Assembly: GCA_030038695.1 (NCBI GenBank)
Contig: JASHSN010000617.1
Span: forward strand, 1-8,224
DNA length: 8,224 bases
From: Nitrososphaeraceae archaeon
GTDB lineage: Archaea; Thermoproteota; Nitrososphaeria; Nitrososphaerales; Nitrososphaeraceae
Reading direction: 5' to 3'
Shown: positions 1 through 6,065 of the stretch, piece after piece
Position numbering within the stretch: the first letter of the stretch is position 1
Layout: each line of letters starts with the position of its first letter
Notes under the pieces: generated by a model
What the model was told of the DNA's origin: nothing
Databases searched by the model: none
What the model saw: only the letters and a program-made list of their open reading frames with translations
Position numbers and translations under genes: made by a program

Positions 1-233
1 TGTTCATTGAAGCTGCCCGGGCCACTGCAGACCAGGTGACTGACAAGCAGCTTAAGATGGGCATGCTATACCCACCACAAAGTAACATCTTGGATACGGA
101 GGTGCGCACAGCCGAACGAGTAGCAAGGCTTGTTTTTGAGCGTAATCTAGCACGAGAAGATCCACCAAAGGACATCAATGCTTGGCTCAGAGCAATGCTC
201 TACAAACCAGAGTACCCAGCGCTCGTCCATTAA
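1..233 (+). CDS. NAD(P)-dependent malic enzyme, C-terminal end (partial, 5' end outside window)
   Basis: This is the last 76 codons of a gene that enters from the left edge; the frame is open from base 3 and stops with TAA at 231-233. Malic enzyme decarboxylates malate to pyruvate and makes NAD(P)H in the cytoplasm. The visible part matches the C-terminus of the long (about 550-residue) malic enzyme family: an FIEAAR..AD helix, then a G-M-LYPP turn, then an I..TEVRTAERVA helix, and a closing MLYKPEYP segment near the end. The cofactor and malate sites lie upstream and cannot be seen, so NAD versus NADP preference is undecided. The GTG at 36 is an internal codon, not a start. The gene ends 91 bases before the oxidase gene, which has its own TATA box, so the two are probably separate transcripts. 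Confidence 0.85.
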   Translation, partial: FIEAARATADQVTDKQLKMGMLYPPQSNILDTEVRTAERVARLVFERNLAREDPPKDINAWLRAMLYKPEYPALVH

Positions 234-296
234 TAACATCGCTAGTTGACATGAATACTAGTACGCAGCGAAAAAAACCCATCAATCTATTAATCC

Positions 297-304
297 TTTT
301 ATAA
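297..304 (+). promoter_or_regulatory. TATA box of the oxidase gene (leaderless start)
   Basis: TTTTATAA is centred about 25 bases upstream of the ATG at 325, which places transcription initiation at or next to the start codon. No Shine-Dalgarno sequence precedes the ATG. This spacing supports 325 over the in-frame ATG at codon 8. Confidence 0.55.
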
Positions 305-324
305 TGCCAATTTGACGAATTAAT

Positions 325-2187
325 ATGAAAGATACTCAGAAAGATATGGATCGTTATCCTGATGAACCGCCTCCGTTGCCTGAGTATGATGTTTCGCCTT
401 CCCTCAAGAAGTTGGTACTACTATGTATAGGAACAATGTTGATGAACTTCTTGGTAGCTGGGGCGTGCGCAATAGCTATGCGAATATTACAGACAGACGT
501 ACACTTAAGAACCATAGCCCACCTAGGTCACCTACCTGTCCCCCCCGTACCTGACAACGTATTATTCTATGCCCTACTCACTTCTCATGGACAAGTAATG
601 TTCTTTGGTGTATTATCCATGAATACGTTCTGGTTCGGCTATTATGCAGTAAGCAAGTGGGGGAGAAAACCCTTGGCCAGCATGAAATTAGCCTTCATAT
701 CCTTCTGTATTATGGAGGTAGCAGTAATACTTTTGTTCTCAGATGTAGTACTTAATTTTGGTGCCGGTTGGTACAACCTTATGCCCTTAACTTTCCTACC
801 GGGATTCCCAGCAATAACATGGCAGATGTCTGCGGCTATTATATTTCAGATAGCGGATGTTCTTGTCGGTGTAGCTATTACGATCTTTTGTATCGTAATA
901 CTTGCTACCTTGCTTAGAGGGAAGTTACCAGTTGGTAGCCAGATATTTGAATACATGCATGAAAAAGATAAAGGAGAACAAAAATATCACGAACATCCTT
1001 TAGTGAGGGCAAACATAGACATTCAGAAGAATAAAAGCAGAGAGAGTGATGAAAGTGAAAAGTCTTCTTCTGAAGAGAAGATAACGGATAATCAAATCAA
1101 GACTGTAGATCAAGAATTTACACACAGGGAAGACTTACCTGCAAGCGTCAGATGGGTATCATTGACAGGAATCAATGCATGGTTTCCAAAAAAATGGAGA
1201 GATGCAACTCCTGCTGTGCCGATAGTACTAGTATCTGCCTTTGTATCTGCCATGGTTCAGATAATTTCAAATCCCGGTCTATTTGTGCAGTTAGCTATTG
1301 GCTTTGAATCTATTAACAACCCTATTGCATCGTCAAACTGGCTATTAACCAAAGATGCATGGTGGTTCTTTGGGCATCCCATAGTCTATTTTCCTTTATT
1401 CATATTTTTAGGTGCAATATACTTTTTAGCTCCCAGATATGGAAAGGAGCGTGTTCCTTTTTTTAAATGGAACTATAGGACCTGGCCGTTCTACCTTGCT
1501 TTCACTACGCTCGTCTTTTCTCATCATGTATTTATGGATATTCCTAACCCTGTTTGGCTTCAAATAATGGCTCAAACCGCATCTTTAGGTATTGTTTGGC
1601 CCTCTGCAATGACAATCATAACAATTTTGTTGTTCACTTGGCGTTCAAAAATATCGTGGAATATTACAACACGTTTCTTTATTGCAGGGATAGCAGGATG
1701 GATGTTCGGAGGATTTCAAGGAGCCGAGATGGGTATGTGGGGGACTGATGTGTATCTTCATAATACTATGGCCCAGCCATCACACATACATCTATCACTT
1801 CTATTAGGTCCATTGTTGATGGCATTTGGCATAATCTATGCTATTTTTCCAGATCTTACAAAGAAACATTTGAGTAAAACCCTTGGTGAAATTCACTTTT
1901 GGCTTACAATTTTTGGCGGATTCGGTATGGCCATATTATTTGACGTAATTGGTATGCAGGGAGCTATTCGTAGGGAAGCAGATCTGCCAGCCGTATTTCA
2001 TTGGGCAATGCCTCCTCTTTTGTTCTTTGCACTTACAATAGGTTTGACTCAATTCCTGTTTGTTTACAATTTTGTCAAGACGCTACATAGAAATTATACA
2101 AAAAGAGAGTTGAAAGAATACGATGAATTGCATAAAAATCCAGACGGATTGGGTATCAACTTTGAATCAAACCTTGGTGCTGCTTAA
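325..2187 (+). CDS. B-family (ba3-like) heme-copper oxidase subunit I
   Basis: This is an integral membrane catalytic subunit that reduces O2 to water at a heme-CuB centre. About 12 hydrophobic helices are visible. All six metal-ligand histidines are present: H88 in LLTSHG (low-spin heme), H351 in FFGHPIVY and H400-H401 in FSHHVF (CuB), and H487 and H489 in PSHIHL (the two hemes). The HPIVY motif, FSHH..D.P and HNT....HIH match Thermus ba3 oxidase rather than the A-family HPEVY form. Y355 occupies the position of the His-crosslinked tyrosine, which favours O2 over NO reduction. S427 and T430 (PSAMT) and Y366 match ba3 K-channel residues, but the ba3 Tyr244 position is leucine here. Residues about 200-292 form a long charged loop, very rich in E, K and S, between helices 4 and 5. 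No CuA subunit II gene is adjacent, so the partner subunit must be elsewhere or absent. Confidence 0.9.
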   Translation: MKDTQKDMDRYPDEPPPLPEYDVSPSLKKLVLLCIGTMLMNFLVAGACAIAMRILQTDVHLRTIAHLGHLPVPPVPDNVLFYALLTSHGQVMFFGVLSMNTFWFGYYAVSKWGRKPLASMKLAFISFCIMEVAVILLFSDVVLNFGAGWYNLMPLTFLPGFPAITWQMSAAIIFQIADVLVGVAITIFCIVILATLLRGKLPVGSQIFEYMHEKDKGEQKYHEHPLVRANIDIQKNKSRESDESEKSSSEEKITDNQIKTVDQEFTHREDLPASVRWVSLTGINAWFPKKWRDATPAVPIVLVSAFVSAMVQIISNPGLFVQLAIGFESINNPIASSNWLLTKDAWWFFGHPIVYFPLFIFLGAIYFLAPRYGKERVPFFKWNYRTWPFYLAFTTLVFSHHVFMDIPNPVWLQIMAQTASLGIVWPSAMTIITILLFTWRSKISWNITTRFFIAGIAGWMFGGFQGAEMGMWGTDVYLHNTMAQPSHIHLSLLLGPLLMAFGIIYAIFPDLTKKHLSKTLGEIHFWLTIFGGFGMAILFDVIGMQGAIRREADLPAVFHWAMPPLLFFALTIGLTQFLFVYNFVKTLHRNYTKRELKEYDELHKNPDGLGINFESNLGAA

Positions 2188-2230
2188 GAATTAGAACTGG
2201 ATGGGTGAAATGTATCGTTGTGTATGCTGC

Positions 2231-2788
2231 CTACTCAGTTAACAATGATTCAATTTTTGGCCATAACTGATCAATCATAGCTGGAGCATTTTGTGTGATC
2301 CAATCCGACGTAGATTCCTCTTCCTCTAGGTTTTGCTTAAGTGCAGCTACTGCATCTTGAATACTGCTATGGAATTGCAGTGCAGCTATTTGCTCAGCAA
2401 TTCGAAGTAGTATTTTATATGAAATGACTCCAGCCTTCTCTATAATGAGGTCTTCTTTGATTTTCTCAATCTCGTTCTCTGCTGATCTTGCATCCTCGGT
2501 TCCATGAATCGTCAATGATTCTACTTTATCTTTCAATTTTTTTATGCCTTCTGTATGTGGCATCTTTAGAGTTGTTAGGTTGACCTTTGTGTCAGTAGGT
2601 TTTTCACCCAAGCCGTTAATCACTTCATACATTCTTTCCTGACGACTCATGGTTTGTCTCAGCTTCTTCTCTAGATGCTGCTTCAGATCAGATATGGGTG
2701 TTTCGTGAATCCTTGTTACTAATCTATCAACTACTGCATTTTCCACTGCCAGTTGTTCATTAAGGTATTCCGCTATCTTCGAATTCAT
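2231..2788 (-). CDS. Ferritin-like DUF892 / YciE-YciF family protein
   Basis: This 185-residue, almost entirely helical protein resembles the DUF892 (YciE/YciF) branch of the ferritin-like superfamily. Members form four-helix bundles and are linked to stress responses; metal binding is inferred from the fold. Visible segments are helix A (about 2-27, YLNEQLAVENAVVDRL), helix B (33-60, with H38, E40 and Q49-E51), a linker around 62-80 with TLKMPHTEG, helix C (103-138, with E117 and Y124 in the pattern IIEKAGVISYKILLRIAEQ) and helix D from about 140, with the acidic stretch EEEEST (155-160). I cannot prove that a complete diiron site is present. The gene converges on the oxidase gene with a 43-base gap. 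There is no signal peptide, so a cytoplasmic location is likely. The ATG at 2788 fits a weak TATA-like element upstream. Confidence 0.75.
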   Translation of the reverse strand: MNSKIAEYLNEQLAVENAVVDRLVTRIHETPISDLKQHLEKKLRQTMSRQERMYEVINGLGEKPTDTKVNLTTLKMPHTEGIKKLKDKVESLTIHGTEDARSAENEIEKIKEDLIIEKAGVISYKILLRIAEQIAALQFHSSIQDAVAALKQNLEEEESTSDWITQNAPAMIDQLWPKIESLLTE

Positions 2789-2813
2789 TTCATATCTTTG
2801 AATGTAAACAAAT

Positions 2814-2821
2814 GCTTTAAT
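2814..2821 (-). promoter_or_regulatory. Weak TATA-like element of the DUF892 gene
   Basis: On the minus strand ATTAAAGC is centred about 29 bases upstream of the ATG at 2788. It is a poor match to an archaeal TATA box, and the spacing is slightly long for a leaderless start. It is the best candidate in the region. Confidence 0.3.
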
Positions 2822-2883
2822 GGTTTAGGCAACAGGAATTTCCAAAATCCAAGGCAAACTCTAAGTCTTCCATCCTATTTTTG

Positions 2884-2973
2884 TCATATCACGCCAAGCA
2901 ATTCGTGTAGAGCCATTAGTACAATTGCAACTAAAATAACGCCGAGCACAATCCATACATATTTCCAAATCAT
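2884..2973 (-). CDS. Probable 29-residue single-helix membrane microprotein
   Basis: A short minus-strand frame starts with ATG at 2973 and stops with TGA at 2884. The product begins MIWKYVW and continues as one uninterrupted hydrophobic stretch (residues 5-22, IVLGVILVAIVL) before a short HELLGVI tail. A single membrane-spanning helix is therefore likely. The main support that it is a gene is the strong AT-rich TATA element about 25 bases before the ATG, the same leaderless layout seen at other genes here. It lies 95 bases upstream of the DUF892 gene on the same strand, so read-through into that gene is possible. I do not recognise a family and no function can be assigned. If it is not real, bases 2789-3193 are a 405-base gap with no other supported gene. 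Confidence 0.45.
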   Translation of the reverse strand: MIWKYVWIVLGVILVAIVLMALHELLGVI

Positions 2974-2993
2974 ACAGTGAGATATGTGTAGGA

Positions 2994-3002
2994 ATATATA
3001 AT
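2994..3002 (-). promoter_or_regulatory. TATA element before the 29-residue membrane ORF
   Basis: The minus strand reads ATTATATAT, inside the longer AT-only run 2993-3006, centred about 25 bases upstream of the ATG at 2973. The element is strong, but an AT-only run could also match by chance. Confidence 0.4.
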
Positions 3003-3193
3003 ATATGTTAGGTATAAATAATATAGTGAATAACTAGCGCCCATAGAATAATACGATAACGAATACAGTATCCGGGACAACAGATGACTTTCTATGCATG
3101 ATATTGTGCTGGTCCATCTGCGGTCACTCTATCCTCATATTAACATACCATTACCCGCAGAAGATCGAGCAATCCCTTCTATCAAGAGATATG

Positions 3194-3445
3194 TTAAGTC
3201 AAAAGATCCAATGCCATTTTTAATTCTCTTATCTCTAATCCCACGGCATTCTTATCTGCGTCTGCAGCATATTTTAGAAGTCTTTGACACGCTTCCAACT
3301 CTGCGTACAAGAGGTCTTTCTTATCTAGACAAAGAGAGTGATATGAATCTATTAACTGGTAGGTCACCCTCTCTTTGTTTTTATCTCTACAACCACATGT
3401 CTTTGCTATAATCTTTATGGGTTCTTCAGTTTCCGTAATATTCAT
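3194..3445 (-). CDS. Small hypothetical helical protein with a Cys-X-Cys motif
   Basis: This is an 83-residue soluble protein that I do not recognise with certainty. The N-terminal part is polar and holds TCGCRDK (C17 and C19), with further cysteines at C39 and C53. From about residue 28 it is predicted to be helical, with a heptad-like spacing of L, Y, A and I between charged residues (SLCLDKKDLLYAELEACQ, then GLEIRELKMALDLL), so a helical hairpin or coiled coil is plausible. The four cysteines could bind metal or form disulfides; that is inference. The ATG at 3445 is supported by a good TATA box about 27 bases upstream. A plus-strand reading frame over 3094-3411 overlaps it but has no comparable promoter and an unnatural composition. 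Confidence 0.65.
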   Translation of the reverse strand: MNITETEEPIKIIAKTCGCRDKNKERVTYQLIDSYHSLCLDKKDLLYAELEACQRLLKYAADADKNAVGLEIRELKMALDLLT

Positions 3446-3467
3446 TGCAGAATCCTACACACGGTCG

Positions 3468-3476
3468 AAAATATAA
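3468..3476 (-). promoter_or_regulatory. TATA box of the 83-residue protein gene
   Basis: The minus strand reads TTATATTTT, centred about 27 bases upstream of the ATG at 3445. This fits a leaderless start and helps to choose this strand over the overlapping plus-strand frame. Confidence 0.5.
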
Positions 3477-3556
3477 CTTTCGATTAACATTATGAGTTAA
3501 CATAGTTAATCAAGGTCTTAATATTACGGGAAATCCACTCGTTACGTTCACGCTCT

Positions 3557-3612
3557 CCTTTTTCTCTAATATCAGAGTCTCCGTAAAAAATCCTTTCCCT
3601 TTTCTCTAATAT
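3557..3612. repeat. Two copies of a pyrimidine-rich direct repeat, 40 bases apart
   Basis: The 13-mer TTTTCTCTAATAT occurs at 3560-3572 and again at 3600-3612, both preceded by a CC-rich pyrimidine run. The offset is exactly 40 bases. The repeats lie in the 277-base gap between the divergent 83-residue gene and the CHRD gene. They could be a tandem binding site or a local duplication. I see no gene in this gap. Confidence 0.5.
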
Positions 3613-3711
3613 TATATTTTATTATTTTTTATGCCTCACGTTTCACACCCATCCCACAAATCTTGCAAATGCTTTCATATGTTTGCAAAGGAAACAGCCG
3701 ACATTTATAGT

Positions 3712-3719
3712 CATATAAC
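3712..3719 (+). promoter_or_regulatory. Candidate TATA box of the CHRD gene
   Basis: CATATAAC is centred about 28 bases before the ATG at 3744. A second TATA-like site, TTTATAGT, lies at 3704-3711. Neither fits a leaderless start at 3723 (about 7-15 bases away), so the real start may be 3744. Confidence 0.3.
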
Positions 3720-3722
3720 ATT

Positions 3723-4298
3723 ATGAATATCGGGGTTAAAAAGATGTACAAGCTCGCAACTATTGCTTGTCTAGTTGCAAGTCTAATTGCAGCTGTCTCG
3801 ATAGTTCCGATCTCTAGTTATGCACAAAAGCAGACAGATTTTGTTGCTACTTTAAGTGGCAAGAACGTCCTGCTTCCAACAGGAGCTCCAGCTCCGGTGG
3901 ATACTCCTGCAACAGGAACAGCGAAATTCCATCTGAATCCAAACGGAACAATGTCTTACGAGGTCGATGTTCATAATATAGCCGGTGTCATTGGCGTGCC
4001 TATTAGAATTATGAAGGGGTCACAGGCTGGAGTAGATTTGGCACAATTGTTTAATACTTACCGAACAGTAAACGGGAAAGCATATACGCAATCTTCTTCT
4101 TTCTCAGCACCAATCAACGGACAATTGTCAAGTGGTGAACTGACGATGCCTCACTTACTCGGACCTCTTCTAGGACAAAATGTCTCAGGTCTTGTGCCCT
4201 TTTTCGCTAATAAAACTGCAGATGTGATAGTTCGCACACAAACACACCAAATGGGAGAAATCGCAGGACAGATTCTCCCTGTTGGTATGTCTGCCTGA
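3723..4298 (+). CDS. Secreted CHRD-domain protein
   Basis: This 191-residue exported protein has a Sec-type signal peptide: a hydrophobic core at about 11-28 (ATIACLVASLIAAVSIV) and a likely cleavage after SSYA (residues 31-34). The mature part is a CHRD domain, a beta-rich domain named after chordin and common in secreted microbial proteins of unclear function. Visible CHRD signatures are FVATLSG near the start, PATGTAKFHLNPNG, MSYEVDVHNI and the closing VRTQTHQMGEIAGQI. The usual HIH-G motif after the central strands is replaced by VPIRIMKG, so a histidine-based metal site seems to be missing. The ATG at 3723 gives a seven-residue extension; ATG 3744 gives a compact signal peptide starting MYKLATI and fits the promoter better. 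The 3' end overlaps the antisense tail of the HTH reading frame (4185-4298). Confidence 0.8.
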   Translation: MNIGVKKMYKLATIACLVASLIAAVSIVPISSYAQKQTDFVATLSGKNVLLPTGAPAPVDTPATGTAKFHLNPNGTMSYEVDVHNIAGVIGVPIRIMKGSQAGVDLAQLFNTYRTVNGKAYTQSSSFSAPINGQLSSGELTMPHLLGPLLGQNVSGLVPFFANKTADVIVRTQTHQMGEIAGQILPVGMSA

Positions 4299-4589
4299 GC
4301 AAATAAAACTGCTTCTGCTGCCACGCTGTCGCTTTTTCATAATACTGACCGGTCTAAAGCCTAAAGCACACTCAGGTGCGGTAATCCTTGATTTTCTGAG
4401 CTTTAGTCCAAGCTCTCGCAGATCATCAGCATCATGTTCGGGCTGAGCCTTCTTATACTCACTGATTATACTAGATACAGAGCCAGCACCCAACAAGTTG
4501 TCGTGTGCTATTTCATCTCTTGATTTGGCGTCCAGCCAATCTTCTATTACCGCAGCCCTTTGGTCTTGTGAAATTTTTTGAACAGGCAT
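4185..4589 (-). CDS. HTH DNA-binding protein, truncated: N-terminal domain plus out-of-family tail
   Basis: Residues 1 to about 85 look like the start of a helix-turn-helix protein family common in soil thaumarchaeotes. KISQDQRAAVIEDWLDAKSR leads into DEIAHD and GAGSVSSIISEYKK (HTH about 8-46), followed by DADDLRELGLKLRK and ITAPECALGFRPVSIMKK. In related proteins, as I remember them, this region continues into a longer helical C-terminal part. Here the resemblance ends near base 4332. The remaining 48 or so residues (RQRGSRSS onward) look like chance translation, and the last 38 codons are antisense to the CHRD gene. The gene is probably a remnant, although an intact TATA box and start codon could still express a short DNA-binding peptide. 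It is divergent from wecB across a 274-base gap. Confidence 0.6.
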   Translation of the reverse strand: MPVQKISQDQRAAVIEDWLDAKSRDEIAHDNLLGAGSVSSIISEYKKAQPEHDADDLRELGLKLRKSRITAPECALGFRPVSIMKKRQRGSRSSFICSGRHTNRENLSCDFSHLVCLCANYHICSFISEKGHKT

Positions 4590-4611
4590 TATCTATATTA
4601 GACAAAGGAAT

Positions 4612-4619
4612 ATTAATAT
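4612..4619 (-). promoter_or_regulatory. TATA element of the HTH gene
   Basis: The minus strand reads ATATTAATATTCC here, with its centre about 26 bases upstream of the ATG at 4589. This again fits a leaderless start. Confidence 0.4.
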
Positions 4620-4623
4620 CCGA

Positions 4624-4655
4624 TCAAAATCGTCAAACAAATCTTCAAAATCGTC
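4624..4655. repeat. 11-bp direct repeat with 21-bp period
   Basis: TCAAAATCGTC occurs at 4624-4634 and 4645-4655, two helical turns apart, just upstream of the HTH gene promoter. On the minus strand the same stretch can be read as an Asp/Phe repeat within a 26-codon frame (4593-4673), so it could be either a binding site or a coding relic. Confidence 0.4.
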
Positions 4656-4822
4656 GTCAGCGTCGACGAGCATTACCTACTCTACGTTAGATAAAATGTA
4701 CTAGCATAGATGTGTGTGTACGTGTGGCATTTGATTTGAATAGCTTTGTAAAAACTATGGCCAGCTCAAAGAGAGAGTACAAAATGCGTTGTGTATTTCA
4801 TTTAAAGCTCATTTGGGTAGCG

Positions 4823-4848
4823 GTAGAGTATACATATAATTACTCTAC
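4823..4848. promoter_or_regulatory. Inverted-repeat operator bracketing the wecB TATA box
   Basis: The perfect 8-bp arms GTAGAGTA (4823-4830) and TACTCTAC (4841-4848) flank a 10-base spacer, TACATATAAT. The spacer contains the TATA-like box CATATAAT (4833-4840), centred about 27 bases before the GTG at 4864. A dimeric repressor bound here would block TBP access; that role is inferred from geometry. A further copy of TACTCTAC is at 4678-4685 in the same intergenic gap. Confidence 0.5.
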
Positions 4849-4863
4849 ATTTGATTGCTTTTT

Positions 4864-6002
4864 GTGAAAATAGCCATTGTCTTAGGCACAAGACCTGAAA
4901 TAATAAAAATGGCCCCGATTATTAAAGAATGTATAAGATTAGATTCAGATTATTTTATAATTCATACAGGACAACATTATTCCTTTGAAATGGATAGGGT
5001 TTTTTTGATCAATTATGTCTACCCGAGCCAGATTATAAGCTCGATGCAGGTTCGGACACTCACGCTGCTCAAACTGGTAAAATTATGACTGGGGCAGAAG
5101 AAGTATTGCGTAAGAACAAACCAGATTTTGTACTTGTTCAGGGAGACACAAATAGTGTATTAGCTTCCGCTTTAGCAGCGACCAAACTTCACATAAAGGT
5201 CGGTCATGTAGAGGCTGGACTTAGGAGCTACGATAAGACAATGCCAGAAGAAATTAATCGTATATTGACCGATCATTGTAGCGATATTTTGTTTGCTCCT
5301 ACAGAATATAACCGATCCACACTGCAAAAAGAAGGCCTTCCACAAGAAAGCGTCTTTGTTACTGGGAATACTATTGTTGATGCTCTAAACCAAAATCTAG
5401 AAATCTCAAAACATAAATCAATAACACTGAAAAGTATTGGGTTATGCCAGAACAACTACTTCCTAGTAACCCTTCACAGGGCGGAAAATGTAGATTGTCA
5501 TGAAAGGTTCAAGAATATAATAAATGCTCTAGAGTCGTTACCTGAGCAGTTTAATTTCGCTGTTATCTATCCAATTCATCCACGTTCTGAAAAAATGCTC
5601 CTTGAGTTCAATATTACATCTAGAAACATAAAATTTGTAGGCCCGTTGGATTACTTTTCTTTTCTACAGCTCGAAAAAAATGCAAAGCTGATATTGACCG
5701 ATTCGGGAGGTGTACAGGAAGAGGTATTCTGAATATTCCTTGCATCACTTTGCGAGACAACACTGAAAGGCAAGAGACAGTGGAAATAGGAGCAAATACA
5801 ATTGCTGGATCCAAGCCGGAGGCATTACTATACGTATTGGGCAAGGGGAATTGAGTTGGACTATCTCTATACGCCTTAAATTTTGTGATTGTGCCTATGC
5901 CTAGCCCTATGCCGCTTATGCTGCCAAGAGGATTTTGTTGTGGACTATGTTAGAAGTTTGATTGCTACAATTCGCTGCAAAAAATACCTTGTCCGTAAAT
6001 AA
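4864..6002 (+). pseudogene. wecB: UDP-N-acetylglucosamine 2-epimerase, decayed by multiple frameshifts
   Basis: The intact enzyme interconverts UDP-GlcNAc and UDP-ManNAc in the cytoplasm for surface glycans. Family motifs occur in order but in changing frames. Frame 1 holds KIAIVLGTRPEIIKMAPII and HTGQHY. Frame 3 (to 5728) holds DYKLDAGSDTHAAQTGKI, VQGDTN, VGHVEAGLRSY, PEEINR, VTGNTIVDA, HRAENVD, IHPRSEKM and LTDSGGVQEE. Frame 2 (5729-5851) holds LNIPCITLRDNTERQETVEI. GIELDYLYTP then returns to frame 3 at 5847, AAKRI is in frame 1 at 5920, and VDYVRSLIATI is in frame 3 from 5940. Lesions lie at the T7 run 5000-5006 (one T short), near 5724-5729 (probably 4 bases missing), at the G run 5845-5848 (one extra G), and as a stop and indels between 5877 and 5940. 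The start is GTG 4864, about 27 bases after a TATA box. No other ManNAc-pathway gene is in the window. Confidence 0.85.
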
Positions 6003-6065
6003 CAGAAAAAGAATAGATCAGCACGAGAAAAATTGACTACGACTGAAGCTAGGACGGAAGATCAA

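Noticed and set aside
2753..2980. 75-codon plus-strand reading frame
   Set aside because: It is antisense to the start of the DUF892 gene and to the small membrane ORF, with low-complexity composition and no promoter.
3034..3117. 27-codon minus-strand frame ending VFVIVLFYGR
   Set aside because: It has no TATA element at the leaderless distance, the hydrophobic part is too short for a clear membrane helix, and nothing else supports it.
3094..3411. 105-codon plus-strand reading frame
   Set aside because: It overlaps the minus-strand 83-residue gene, lacks a TATA box at the right distance, and its product shows no domain or natural helix pattern.
4331..4335. T5 run after the CHRD gene as an archaeal terminator
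   Set aside because: The run is too short and isolated to call with confidence.
5000..5006. Programmed ribosomal frameshifting at the T7 run in wecB
   Set aside because: The run is slippery, but the gene has several more lesions and stops downstream, so one slippage could not yield an intact enzyme.
5085..5732. A stand-alone 215-residue epimerase starting at ATG 5085
   Set aside because: The same frame reads upstream through epimerase sequence (DYKLDAGSDTHAAQTGKI) back to the lesion at 5000-5006, so 5085 is an internal methionine of a broken gene.
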